Shown piece by piece: positions 21,716 to 32,340 of a DNA stretch of 64,000 nt. The stretch lies in assembly GCA_028698995.1 (NCBI GenBank), contig JAQVVM010000013.1, forward strand, positions 1 through 64,000, written 5' to 3'. The notes beneath the pieces were generated by a model. The model saw only the letters and a list, made by a program, of their open reading frames with translations, did not search any database and was not told the DNA's origin. Both the position numbers and the translations under genes were made by a program. The DNA is from Bacteroidales bacterium (GTDB lineage: Bacteria > Bacteroidota > Bacteroidia > Bacteroidales > PXBB01). The stretch's first letter is position 1. Each line of letters begins with the position of its first letter.

Positions 21716-24700
21716 ATGGGAAAAAATTTACGAAAAATTTTATTTGTCCTTTTGATAGTCTTTTCGGCTAAGTTTTCTTATTCTCAAACATACACTCTTT
21801 CCAATTATATTGACTGGTCCACACATAATCAAAATATGTGGGGCCCAAATGGAAGCCCCTTTACAATCAACATGAACCAGAGTCTTTTTCATGTTGATTT
21901 TAATGAAAGTTTTACAGTAGGCGCTATAGAAAATTTTGCTGGAGGTCAGTTTGGAGCTGAGGCTGCCATTAATGTTTGGTTAGACATGGGTATGAATTTC
22001 AGCATCAATGGTTTCTCTTCTGGTTCTGTAGATTTAGACTATCCTGTTAGGGTTGACCTTACATTCCCCGACCCTTATACTTTCAACCCGGGTCAAACCG
22101 TAACAATTAACTCATGGTATGATGTACTTCCTGGTTGGAATCTTGAAACTCATTTCCCTACGGCAGGTGTGATGGCTCTGGATTTCTATTTTGGGGCAGG
22201 TGTGTCAATAGATGTTAATGTTTGTGTGTATAGTTGCATGAATTTCAACCTTATTGATGTTCAGGTTCCTGTGGACACCATTCATATTTTTTACCTTAAC
22301 AGTATAACAGGTCAGGCCATTTATCCTTGTTTTGTAAATGGTGTATTCCAGTTTTGCAATGGTACTTTCCCTATTACTTTCAATAATCTGTTTGGTATCG
22401 GGTTAGGTGGTTGGATTACTATACCTTATGTAAACACACAGGATTATCTTGATCCTGCCACAAAATGTCTTCATGCTGACGGAGATTGCACTTATGTACA
22501 CCTCGACCTTGACCTGGTACAATTCCTGTATGCGATTGCTGGGGTCATACCGCCCCCACAGGGGCCCGCCATTCAGCAATTTCTGAGTATGCTTAACGGC
22601 ACTATTGACATTGGATATGGTGTACTCATAGAATATGATTTGCTCGATGCAAATTTATTACTGGATTTTAACCTTATACAAAACTTTTCATTCTGCCCGA
22701 CAATATGGGCTCATTTAAATTTCCCAACCAGCGTTGACTATACAGTTACTGACCCCGCTAATGCGAATGCCCTGATTGATTCAGGGTTTACAGACAGTAT
22801 TGTGTTTGCAGTAGATTATGACTTGAATTTTGTCTATCCCTGTTATGGCTATCCGCAATGGCCTATTGATATCGCCCACTCTATAACGAGTGGGTTTAAG
22901 AATCACACATGGGACAGTATTGCATTTACTTTTACACTTCAAGCTTTTGAGTTTACCATCACATTACCTATATCAAATATGCCCAATGTCACAATACCTC
23001 CTTTCTGCGTTGACGTTCCATATTCGTGCCCCTCACCCGGTCTTCCCAATGCTATCTGTTATAACCAGATATGTTCTGCTCCAATATACACTCCAAACAT
23101 TAATTCACTTTTGTCAACCATTCATATCGGACCATTAATTGATTTGAGCATACCCCTTGGATACCTTCCTTTTACTTGGTTTGAAGAAACATGGAATATT
23201 GCGGGGCTCCATGATACTGTAGTACCGGGAACTACATTGTTCCCGAACCCTGAAATGACATCTATTATTACAGGTAACCATATCCAATGCTTTGGCGATA
23301 CTACATGGGTTGCCGTGTATGTTGACCATGGCACACCTCCTTATACTTTTATCTGGTCAACAGGAGACACTGTTGTTACAGCAAACCCTGCTGATAGTAT
23401 CCATGTTTTCCAAGGCACTTACTCATGTACTGTATCTGATGTAAATGGCTGCTCTCAAACACATTCAATAACTATCAATGTACTAAATCCTGAGATATTT
23501 GCAAATCTCACAGGTGTTGATGTTCTTTGCCATGGCGACAGTACAGGTTCTGCAACAGTTGTTGCCTCCGGTGGAACTCCGGGTTTCACCTATCAATGGT
23601 TCCCCTATGGTGGCACAAATACCACTGCCAGTAACCTTATTGCAGGCACCTATACTGTTGTAGTTACCGATGCAGTAGGTTGTACCAAAACCGATTCCAT
23701 AGTAATAGATGAGCCTGACTCTGCATTTGTAATGACAATTGACAGTATAGAACATGTTCTATGCTACAGTTATAATAACGGGAATATCAATATCAGTGTT
23801 ACCGGAGGAACTCCACCCTACTCCTATCAATGGTCAAATGGAGCAACCACACAGGATATATCAAATTTGATTGCAGGAACTTATTATGTTACAATTACTG
23901 ATGACCACGATTGTATCATCATTGACACTATGGATGTTATTGAACCTGATTCGATGATTGTTCATATCAACAGCACCAGTATCTGCTACGGTCAAACTAT
24001 AACTCTTAATGTTGATTCAACTACCGGTGGCACAGCACCATATCAGCATTTGTGGAATACAGGAGACACCGGTACAGCTCTTACAGTCAACCCTTTGACT
24101 ACAACATTGTACACTGTTCAGGCTACAGACGTAAACGGCTGCACCAGTCAAGTAACACCATTGGTTCTTTATGTAACAGAACAACTTCAGTTGACATTAT
24201 TACCAAGTGCTGATTCAATATGTATCGGGGATTCCCTTGTTATCAATGCTGTGATACTGGGCGGAGGGAATATTACACACATTGTTCATCTAAGTGATGG
24301 TACATCAGGAACACCGCCTCTTATTGTATATCCGCAGCAGGATATGACTTATACAGCTTGGGTAACAGATAGCTGTGATTTTATTACAGTATATGACTCA
24401 ATTTTTGTAACCGTCATGCCTTTACCTCCAACTGCTTTCTCAGCTGATGAAACTATTGGATGTCAGCCATTTACTGTTACTTTTACTGAAACAAATCCTC
24501 CTGAAGGACAAACCTATGATTGGTATTTTCATGACGGATTTTGGGCAAGTGGCAACACAGTCATACATACTTTTCAGGACTATGGCGTTTTTGGTGTTAC
24601 CATGACAGCTACATCTTATTTCGGATGTGTAAATAGCCAAACCAATAATGCCATGATTATTGTATATCCTAAACCGGTAGCTGATTTTGAGTTCAATCCT

Positions 24701-25195
24701 AAACTCCCCAACTCACTGGATATGATTTTCTTTGACAATTATTCTTCTACACATCATGCAGCACATTGGAGCTTTGGAGATGGGAATACTTCGGAACATA
24801 TCAATGCATTTCATACTTATGCTTCTTATGGTTCTTACACCATTCAACTAGTAGCTGAAACTGAACATGGTTGTAAGGATACAGCCTATAAAGATATATA
24901 TGTAAAAGAAATTTCCACTTTATATATTCCAAATGCTTTTTCGCCCGGTGGAGATGGTGTTAACGACATATTCCTACCGGTGGGACAAGGTCTCGATAAT
25001 GATGATTACCATCTGATGATTTTTAACCGTTGGGGAGAACTTGTTTTTGAAACAAATGATGCCAATTTGGGATGGGATGGTAAAACAATGCAAGGAAACA
25101 AAGCTTATGAGGGCGTATATACATGGCTGCTCTATTATAGAGAATACCAAAACTATCAGGAAAAAAGAACCGGTTCAGTAACTCTTTTAAGATAG
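21716..25195 (+). CDS. Large secreted protein with SprB-like and PKD repeats and gliding-motility-associated C-terminal domain (T9SS type B)
   Basis: Repeats 'GTPPYSYQWSNGATTQDISNLIAGTYYVTITD'; C-term 'IPNAFSPGGDGVNDIFLPVGQG...FNRWGELVFETND...GWDGK'. Confidence 0.9.
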   Translation: MGKNLRKILFVLLIVFSAKFSYSQTYTLSNYIDWSTHNQNMWGPNGSPFTINMNQSLFHVDFNESFTVGAIENFAGGQFGAEAAINVWLDMGMNFSINGFSSGSVDLDYPVRVDLTFPDPYTFNPGQTVTINSWYDVLPGWNLETHFPTAGVMALDFYFGAGVSIDVNVCVYSCMNFNLIDVQVPVDTIHIFYLNSITGQAIYPCFVNGVFQFCNGTFPITFNNLFGIGLGGWITIPYVNTQDYLDPATKCLHADGDCTYVHLDLDLVQFLYAIAGVIPPPQGPAIQQFLSMLNGTIDIGYGVLIEYDLLDANLLLDFNLIQNFSFCPTIWAHLNFPTSVDYTVTDPANANALIDSGFTDSIVFAVDYDLNFVYPCYGYPQWPIDIAHSITSGFKNHTWDSIAFTFTLQAFEFTITLPISNMPNVTIPPFCVDVPYSCPSPGLPNAICYNQICSAPIYTPNINSLLSTIHIGPLIDLSIPLGYLPFTWFEETWNIAGLHDTVVPGTTLFPNPEMTSIITGNHIQCFGDTTWVAVYVDHGTPPYTFIWSTGDTVVTANPADSIHVFQGTYSCTVSDVNGCSQTHSITINVLNPEIFANLTGVDVLCHGDSTGSATVVASGGTPGFTYQWFPYGGTNTTASNLIAGTYTVVVTDAVGCTKTDSIVIDEPDSAFVMTIDSIEHVLCYSYNNGNINISVTGGTPPYSYQWSNGATTQDISNLIAGTYYVTITDDHDCIIIDTMDVIEPDSMIVHINSTSICYGQTITLNVDSTTGGTAPYQHLWNTGDTGTALTVNPLTTTLYTVQATDVNGCTSQVTPLVLYVTEQLQLTLLPSADSICIGDSLVINAVILGGGNITHIVHLSDGTSGTPPLIVYPQQDMTYTAWVTDSCDFITVYDSIFVTVMPLPPTAFSADETIGCQPFTVTFTETNPPEGQTYDWYFHDGFWASGNTVIHTFQDYGVFGVTMTATSYFGCVNSQTNNAMIIVYPKPVADFEFNPKLPNSLDMIFFDNYSSTHHAAHWSFGDGNTSEHINAFHTYASYGSYTIQLVAETEHGCKDTAYKDIYVKEISTLYIPNAFSPGGDGVNDIFLPVGQGLDNDDYHLMIFNRWGELVFETNDANLGWDGKTMQGNKAYEGVYTWLLYYREYQNYQEKRTGSVTLLR

Positions 25196-25212
25196 TTTTT
25201 CTTATAATCTGA

Positions 25213-25248
25213 AAAGAAACATGTAGTTTTGCTGCATGTTTCTTTTTA
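25213..25248 (+). terminator. Intrinsic terminator-like hairpin
   Basis: AGAAACATGTAG-ttttg-CTGCATGTTTCT followed by TTTTATTT. Confidence 0.65.
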
Positions 25249-25259
25249 TTTAATAACCT

Positions 25260-25703
25260 ATGAAAAAAACCAGAATTCTTATCCTAAACGGTCCTAATCT
25301 TAATCTACTGGGAGAAAGAGAGCCTGAAAAATATGGCACTAGAAGTTTTGAGAGTTATATAAAAAATCTAATCGAAAATTTCCCAAACTTTTCTCTTGAG
25401 TTTTTTCAATCCAATATTGAAGGGGAAATCATTAATAAAATACATGAATCTATGCGATCTCATCAGGGCATTATAATTAATGCCGGTGGTTACAGTCACA
25501 CTTCTGTGGCTATCAGAGACGCGTTGACAGCCGTAAATATTCCAGCTATTGAGGTACATATAACAAATATTTACACCCGTGAAGACTTCCGAAAACAACT
25601 TTTAATTTCTCCTGTATGTAAAGGAATTATTACAGGATTTGGCTTGTACTCATACGATCTGGCACTTAAAGCAATAGAACAAATTATAAATAGGGCCTGC
25701 TGA
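25260..25703 (+). CDS. aroQ: Type II 3-dehydroquinate dehydratase
   Basis: 'ILNGPNLNLLGEREPEKYG', 'IINAGGYSHTSVAIRDAL', 'EVHITNIYTREDFR'. Confidence 0.93.
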   Translation: MKKTRILILNGPNLNLLGEREPEKYGTRSFESYIKNLIENFPNFSLEFFQSNIEGEIINKIHESMRSHQGIIINAGGYSHTSVAIRDALTAVNIPAIEVHITNIYTREDFRKQLLISPVCKGIITGFGLYSYDLALKAIEQIINRAC

Positions 25704-26027
25704 AAAACACCCAACACACGCATTTATAGATGCTTATGAACACATTTATTAAAGACTGGTGCAAGGATTCTATTTAAAACTAATCAGACCCATGCATTAC
25801 ATTAGATGATTTAATATGAGAAATGTGATTTTTACCAAAAATTGTAAAGAATTTTGCAAAATTGAATCAGTGTGAACTTTAATGTGTGTGTGTTAGTCTG
25901 ATGCAAGCTGTATTTTTCGTTACTTCGGCTCGAAGTATTCATATACATCATCGCCTCGTGGTCTCAAATCCAGCGCACCTCAGACTTATCCGATAGCTAT
26001 CGGATCAGCAGACCTTAAAAAATAATT

Positions 26028-27047
26028 CTACTTGCTGAAATCAGATTCAGACAACAAAGAAAAAGATCTGAATTTATTTAAATAATAGGACTTTACAATA
26101 GACTTCTGATATATACAGGATACAGGTTTTTGTTCAATTTTTATTCTTTTTGCATGTAATAATTTCCTTTTTTGGTAAAAAGAAACATAAGCTCTAAAAA
26201 CAGCATTCATGTGTTTAAAACCACCACTTGACAAAAAAGAAACGGCTGCAACTAAATCAAGAATGCATCTGATAAATAAAGTTATTCTTAATTTGCGTCC
26301 TGTCATATTTTTATAAATGAGACTCAAATTGTTTCTGAAGTTCAGATATGTTTTTTGTGGGGACATTTTATCAAGCGTAGCACCACCTACATGAAAAACA
26401 GTTGAAAAAGGATAATAAAAAATACTATATCCTTTGTTTTTAAGTCGCCAGCATAAATCAATCTCTTCCATGTGTGCAAAAAAATCATTGTCAAAACCTC
26501 CCATTTCATTAAAATGAGAAGCACGAACAAACATACAGGCACCTGTTGCCCAAAATATTTCTTTGATGTCATTATATTGATTATTATCAGCTTCCAAAGA
26601 TTGAAACAATCTTCCCCTGCAAAAAGGATAACCAAGTTTATCAATAAACCCACCGGCAGCACCGGCATATTCAAACATGTTTTTATTCTTGAATGACAAA
26701 ATTTTCGGTTGACAAGCAGCAATATTTAAATGGGTATCCATAAAATCAATAATTCCCTCTATCCACCCCTGTGTAACCTCAACATCAGAATTAATGAGTA
26801 CAAAGTATTCTGCATCAATTTGGGCAAGGGCTTCATTATAACCCTGAGCAAAACCGAAATTTTTAATATTCTGAATTAACCTTATACTACTGAAATGCTC
26901 TTTCAAAAAGCTTATTGAATCATCGCTTGAAGCATTGTCAGCAACAATTACTTCTGCGTAATCAGGGGTATGTTCTATAACAGTCGGAAGAAATTGCTCC
27001 AGTAAGGCTTTTCCATTCCAGTTTAAAATAACAACAGCAACTTTCAT
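26028..27047 (-). CDS. Family 2 glycosyltransferase
   Basis: 'VAVVILNWNGKALLEQFLP', 'EVIVADNASSDDS', 'YFVLINSDVEVTQGW'. Confidence 0.9.
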   Translation of the reverse strand: MKVAVVILNWNGKALLEQFLPTVIEHTPDYAEVIVADNASSDDSISFLKEHFSSIRLIQNIKNFGFAQGYNEALAQIDAEYFVLINSDVEVTQGWIEGIIDFMDTHLNIAACQPKILSFKNKNMFEYAGAAGGFIDKLGYPFCRGRLFQSLEADNNQYNDIKEIFWATGACMFVRASHFNEMGGFDNDFFAHMEEIDLCWRLKNKGYSIFYYPFSTVFHVGGATLDKMSPQKTYLNFRNNLSLIYKNMTGRKLRITLFIRCILDLVAAVSFLSSGGFKHMNAVFRAYVSFYQKRKLLHAKRIKIEQKPVSCIYQKSIVKSYYLNKFRSFSLLSESDFSK

Positions 27048-27117
27048 TCAACAAAAATAACAACATATTTTGATTTGGAATGTTTAAAATAAATAATATA
27101 AATAATTAATTTGACTT

Positions 27118-28059
27118 TTAAAAATTTAGCATATCTCTGACTGCATGTTGATAAGCAAATAAATCCCTTGCTTTTCTAATTTTCTTAAAGGTTTTATGAG
27201 GGTCAGAAAATAAATGCGAAAAATATTCCCAATAATGTTGCATTTTCATCAACAGATGGCCTGGGCCTGATAAAGCTCTTAGGTTTTCATTATATAAATA
27301 ATCATGAAAATTTTTAAAAATCTCAAATCTGTTTTCTGGATAGTTAGAAGTATTATTCTTTATCATAACCGGTAGAAAAGGATTAGCTATCAAGCCTCTT
27401 CCAATTAGCCATTGATTTACTGAAGGGAAACGATTTGATAATTGATTAAAAGAATCAACTGAATTGATATCTCCATTATAACAGAGCACATGATTTGTAT
27501 TATCAATACAAAGTTGGAAAGTATCTAAATCTACACTTCCTTTATACAACTGCTTTCCAATACGGGGATGTATGGAGATATTTTTCAATGGATAGTTGTT
27601 CAATAGGGGCATCAGGTTCAATATTTCATCTTTACTTTCATACCCCAGACGCATTTTTACAGAAATCTTTATGTTTGTAGTTTCAAAAACTTTATTCAGA
27701 ATGCTGTCAACTAAAAATGGCTTGCCTATGAGACCAGAACCCAAACTGCGTTTTGTAACCATGGGGTATGGGCACCCAAGGTTCCAATTAATTTCATTAT
27801 ACCCTCGCTTTTGAACATATTGAATTACTGTAATAAACTCAAGGGCATCTTTAGTCATTATTTGGGGAATAACTACAATTTTGGTATTATTTTCAGGAAG
27901 GATATCCCTTTCATAAGCCGACTTAATTTCATTTTTCCCATCCAACCTGATGTAGGGCGCATAAAAGGCATCTATGCCTCCGAAGAATTTGTTGAAGGCA
28001 TTCCTGAATCTAAAATCGGTAAAACCCTGTAAAGGAGATGAAATTAGTGAAAAACTCAA
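27118..28059 (-). CDS. tRNA-dihydrouridine synthase family protein
   Basis: 'INWNLGCPYPMVTKRSLGSGLI', 'ISVKMRLGYES', 'YNGDINS...WLIGRGLIANPFL'. Confidence 0.88.
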   Translation of the reverse strand: MSFSLISSPLQGFTDFRFRNAFNKFFGGIDAFYAPYIRLDGKNEIKSAYERDILPENNTKIVVIPQIMTKDALEFITVIQYVQKRGYNEINWNLGCPYPMVTKRSLGSGLIGKPFLVDSILNKVFETTNIKISVKMRLGYESKDEILNLMPLLNNYPLKNISIHPRIGKQLYKGSVDLDTFQLCIDNTNHVLCYNGDINSVDSFNQLSNRFPSVNQWLIGRGLIANPFLPVMIKNNTSNYPENRFEIFKNFHDYLYNENLRALSGPGHLLMKMQHYWEYFSHLFSDPHKTFKKIRKARDLFAYQHAVRDMLNF

Positions 28060-28132
28060 TGCGAACTATTTATACAATTACTCTTTAAAAAATACCAAAG
28101 GAACAACATCGATTTTTTAGAATTTCAGAAAA

Positions 28133-29599
28133 CTATCTTGGGTTTCTGTAATAATCGTCAAGTCTTCCACCCCAATGATGTTCAGCATCTTCAGGATCGA
28201 GAGAGTGACTGGGGGTATCACGGTTATGAATTTTAACTTGCCAGCGGGGGTCATTAATTTCACCTATAGCATCAGAATGAATCAACTCGAAATCGTTGGT
28301 AGCAAATTCTCTGGAATAAAAAACAAAACGTCTGTTAGATTGGTTGTTAAGCTTGTAATAATGCCATATTTCATAAGGATAGGCACTTGGTTCAAATTCA
28401 TTTTTAGCAATGGAATTAGGAGCCCCATATTGCAAATAAACACGTCCCCTGTCAGTTTCATACCCCTTACGAATTCGTGTACCATAATTCTGATTGACTT
28501 TGTTCACTTCCGATAAATATTTCAACCATGCTCCTTCTGGATTACTTATATCTCTATTGTACCAGAAATTATAAAAATAATTTTGCATCAATTGCAAATC
28601 ATTTTGTGTCATTATATTATTAGCAAAATTACGTTCCATTACAGTTGAAATAGGATATAATGATTTAATAAAATCTTTCAGCGTATCTGTATTAGTCATC
28701 AGGCTAACAAATGAGGTGGACAGGTCAAGTTCAGAAATCTGGTCAATTTTATATTCTAAATCAGGGTTACTGCGGTATATAAAAATTTCTTTCTGACTTA
28801 TCAAGTTGTTTAAAGAGTCTTTAACTTCAACGACAAGATTAAAATTCCCTGAAGGAAGGTCTCTGATGGATATTTCACCAAATAAAACCACTATATCTTT
28901 TGATACTTCTCTTTTAAGTCTGGTATAACGTTGCAGTGGTAACTGAGTTTCCCACGACTTCAGATAATAGTTTATAAGAAATGGAGAAGCGTTACCAAAA
29001 ACAGTTCCTGTGTTGTAAATCTCCGTGTAGAAAGTAATTTTCTCAACAGATTTAGGATAGAAGTTTACAATATATGGAATAAGGTCATAACCTGATTTTG
29101 ATAAAATGTTAGTTGATTGGGTTTCAGAAAATGATTCAACAAGTTGAATATCAGAAATTTGAATTTCATTTGGAGAGAAGTTGATTTCAATCCTGTCGTA
29201 AGCTATAAAGGGTTCTTTCTCTGAGTTGACATCTGCAATATGCAATTCGAAATCATAAGCTCCGTTTGGTAACGCAAACCGTTGTTGGTCGAGGAAATTG
29301 AAATTAACTTCGCTTGTATCTTGGACTTCTGGGCTCAGAAGTTCATATTTTTCGACAGCAAAAATGCTGTCATTTTGTTTGAATAACATTGTAATCTCCA
29401 CAGCTGCACGAAAGCCTCCAGTCTCAGTTCTTACAAAATTAACGCTGCCTCCTCTTACAGAAAGATATGTTTCAATATAAGGCTCTGACAGATTATCCGT
29501 AAAAACGGCATAAGAAAATATGGCACTTAAATTTTTTCCATATACTGCAAATACATTTTGCAACATCACTACAAAAAGTATGGGAATAATTCTTTTCAT
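28133..29599 (-). CDS. GWxTD-domain exported protein
   Basis: 'YETDRGRVYLQYGAPNSI...YPYEIWHYY' pattern, signal peptide. Confidence 0.75.
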   Translation of the reverse strand: MKRIIPILFVVMLQNVFAVYGKNLSAIFSYAVFTDNLSEPYIETYLSVRGGSVNFVRTETGGFRAAVEITMLFKQNDSIFAVEKYELLSPEVQDTSEVNFNFLDQQRFALPNGAYDFELHIADVNSEKEPFIAYDRIEINFSPNEIQISDIQLVESFSETQSTNILSKSGYDLIPYIVNFYPKSVEKITFYTEIYNTGTVFGNASPFLINYYLKSWETQLPLQRYTRLKREVSKDIVVLFGEISIRDLPSGNFNLVVEVKDSLNNLISQKEIFIYRSNPDLEYKIDQISELDLSTSFVSLMTNTDTLKDFIKSLYPISTVMERNFANNIMTQNDLQLMQNYFYNFWYNRDISNPEGAWLKYLSEVNKVNQNYGTRIRKGYETDRGRVYLQYGAPNSIAKNEFEPSAYPYEIWHYYKLNNQSNRRFVFYSREFATNDFELIHSDAIGEINDPRWQVKIHNRDTPSHSLDPEDAEHHWGGRLDDYYRNPR

Positions 29600-29688
29600 G
29601 GGGTTTCAATCTAAAATTAAAGGTAAATTTACGATTAATAAATGAAACAGCATAATATTATTTTTTATTACTTTCGCATAAAAAAACT

Positions 29689-30603
29689 ATGTCAATTGAA
29701 GTAAAGGAAATTACTAAGTTTTACGGCACACAGAAGGCTCTTGATAATGTAACTTTTAATATACATGCAGGAGAGATTGTTGGATTTTTAGGACCCAATG
29801 GTGCAGGTAAAACCACCATGATGAAAATACTTACCTGTTTTTTACCCCCCAGCAGCGGGGATGCATTTGTTAGTGGATTCAATATTTTTGAGGCACCAGA
29901 AGAGATAAAAAAACGAATTGGCTACCTCCCTGAATCCAATCCACTATATCACGAAATGTATGTTAAGGAGTATTTATCCTTTATTGCCGGCATACACAAA
30001 TTGGGAAAATCAAGCAAAAGCAGGGTTTCAGAAATTATTGAAATGACCGGCCTTGAGAAAGAACAACATAAAAAAATTGGTGCCTTATCCAAAGGGTACA
30101 AACAAAGAGTAGGTCTTTCCCAAGCGCTGATTCACAATCCGGAAGTACTTATTTTGGATGAACCAACATCTGGCCTTGATCCCAATCAGGTAGTTGACAT
30201 AAGGAAACTGATTAAGAACATAGGTAAAGACAAAACAATTATGCTTTCAACTCATATAATGAGAGAAGTTGAAGCTATCTGTGACAGAGTCATCATAATT
30301 AATCAGGGAAAGATTGCAGCTGATAAATCCATAAATGAATTACAGGAACTCACCCAGCAGAAACAATATGTTGTCACATTAGAACTTGACAAAAAAATTC
30401 AGAAAAGCCTATTGATGCAAATTGATCATGTCAAAGGTGCTGAAAATGTTAAAGATAATCTATGGCGGATTACTATTGGCTCCGAGAAAGACATCAGATC
30501 AAATTTATTCAAATGGGCTGTAAATCACGATCTTACCGTTTTATCCATGTCAAAGGAAGAATTCTCTTTAGAAGAAGCTTTTCACTTTTTAACAAAAAAA
30601 TAA
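29689..30603 (+). CDS. gldA: Gliding-motility ABC transporter ATP-binding protein GldA
   Basis: Walker A 'GPNGAGKTT', signature 'LSKGYKQRVGL', 'LILDEPTSGLDPNQ'. Confidence 0.85.
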   Translation: MSIEVKEITKFYGTQKALDNVTFNIHAGEIVGFLGPNGAGKTTMMKILTCFLPPSSGDAFVSGFNIFEAPEEIKKRIGYLPESNPLYHEMYVKEYLSFIAGIHKLGKSSKSRVSEIIEMTGLEKEQHKKIGALSKGYKQRVGLSQALIHNPEVLILDEPTSGLDPNQVVDIRKLIKNIGKDKTIMLSTHIMREVEAICDRVIIINQGKIAADKSINELQELTQQKQYVVTLELDKKIQKSLLMQIDHVKGAENVKDNLWRITIGSEKDIRSNLFKWAVNHDLTVLSMSKEEFSLEEAFHFLTKK

Positions 30604-30690
30604 GTATTGTATTTTTTTTTGTTGTAATTTTGCAGCCTGTTTAGAAAGATTACAAATAATATTAATAATAATCATAAAAAAAATTAGAAA

Positions 30691-31998
30691 ATGGCTTATT
30701 TATTTACATCAGAATCGGTATCCGAAGGTCACCCAGATAAAGTTGCCGATCAGATTTCAGACGCATTAGTTGATGAATTTTTACGCAGAGATCCTGATTC
30801 AAAAGTGGCATGTGAAACACTTGTTACAACAGGGCTTGTAGTTTGCAGCGGAGAAGTAAGGACAAATGCATACATAGATATTCAAAACATTGCAAGACGT
30901 GTTATCAAAAACATTGGTTATACAAAATCGGATTATAAATTTGATGCAGAATCATGCGGTATCATATCCACAATTCACGAGCAATCACCGGATATCAATC
31001 AAGGTGTTGTAAGAACCAAACCTGAAGATCAGGGTGCCGGTGATCAAGGGATGATGTTTGGTTATGCGACTACCGAAATGGAAAACTTTATGCCTATTAC
31101 CATTGAATTATCACATGTGCTTCTTCAGGAATTGGCAGCCATCCGACATGAAGGCAAAGTTATGACTTACCTGCGTCCTGATGCAAAATCCCAAGTAACA
31201 GTCGCATACGATAAAGAAGGTCATCCAAGTCATATTGACACCATTGTTATTTCCACACAACATGATGATTTTGCTACTGAAGAAGAAATGCGCAGCGTTA
31301 TTGAAAAAGATGTTAAACAGTATTTAATTCCACGCATACTTGAAGTAGGTACTTTACCTGAAAATGTAAAGAAACTCTTTAATGTTAGCTATCGTTTATT
31401 GGTGAATCCTACGGGAAAATTTGTTATCGGTGGACCTCACGGAGATACCGGACTTACAGGAAGAAAAATTATTGTTGACACTTACGGAGGCAAAGGTGCC
31501 CATGGTGGAGGCGCTTTCTCAGGAAAAGACTCATCTAAAGTTGACCGTTCAGCAGCTTACGCAACCCGACATATTGCCAAGAATCTTGTGGCTGCCGGTA
31601 TTGCCGAAGAAGCTCTTATTCAGGTAGCTTATGCTATTGGTGTTGCCGAACCTGTTGGTCTTTTTGTAAACACCTACGGTACTGCAAAAGTTAAAAACCC
31701 TGATGGCTCAATCATGAAAGATTACCAGATTGCTCAACGCATCAAAGAAATCTTTGACATGAGACCTTATGCCATCATTAAACGTCTAGGACTTAAAAAC
31801 CCTGTGTTTTTAAAAACAGCATCTTACGGACATTTTGGAAGAGACCCATTTACAGCAGAGACAGAAGTTTTCTACAATGACGCAAACACTTATACAAAGG
31901 TCGTTGATGGACAAGAGAAGATTTTCAAAAAAGTGGATTACTTTGCATGGGAAAAGCTTGATTTTGTTGATACAATCAAAAAAGAATTTGGTTTATAG
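30691..31998 (+). CDS. metK: S-adenosylmethionine synthetase
   Basis: '[21 protein letters not shown]', '[12 protein letters not shown]', '[19 protein letters not shown]'. Confidence 0.97.
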   Translation: MAYLFTSESVSEGHPDKVADQISDALVDEFLRRDPDSKVACETLVTTGLVVCSGEVRTNAYIDIQNIARRVIKNIGYTKSDYKFDAESCGIISTIHEQSPDINQGVVRTKPEDQGAGDQGMMFGYATTEMENFMPITIELSHVLLQELAAIRHEGKVMTYLRPDAKSQVTVAYDKEGHPSHIDTIVISTQHDDFATEEEMRSVIEKDVKQYLIPRILEVGTLPENVKKLFNVSYRLLVNPTGKFVIGGPHGDTGLTGRKIIVDTYGGKGAHGGGAFSGKDSSKVDRSAAYATRHIAKNLVAAGIAEEALIQVAYAIGVAEPVGLFVNTYGTAKVKNPDGSIMKDYQIAQRIKEIFDMRPYAIIKRLGLKNPVFLKTASYGHFGRDPFTAETEVFYNDANTYTKVVDGQEKIFKKVDYFAWEKLDFVDTIKKEFGL

Positions 31999-32183
31999 TA
32001 AAAACAGATTCAAGAATAATAGTCCTGTTAAGCATCATATAGTCATTTGATTTAAGCTTCTTTTTGATTAAAGAAATTTAATTGCCGAAAAAACTGCAAT
32101 AAGACATTCCATGTTAAAATTGTAGAGAACGGGAAGTTTTTAAAAGTAGTGAATAGACCAGTCAATTAAAACTACAACTAAAG

Positions 32184-32296
32184 CATCATCCTGAAAGCAA
32201 AAAAATTACCCCTGATTTTGTGCAGAAAATTAAGTCTGTGAAATGAAATGTCATTATGCTTATCAAGCTCGAGGGTTAAGGATTTTACAAAAGCTG
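32184..32296 (+). repeat. Left direct repeat (attL-like): displaced 3' end of an M28 peptidase gene
   Basis: 105/113 nt identical by hand alignment to 62590-62702; minus strand encodes 'AFVKSLTLELDKHNDISFHRLNFLHKIRGNFFAFRMML*'. Confidence 0.85.
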
Positions 32297-32340
32297 CATA
32301 TTATGAAGTACTGGGCAATCTGCCAATGGATTGCGGGTTA

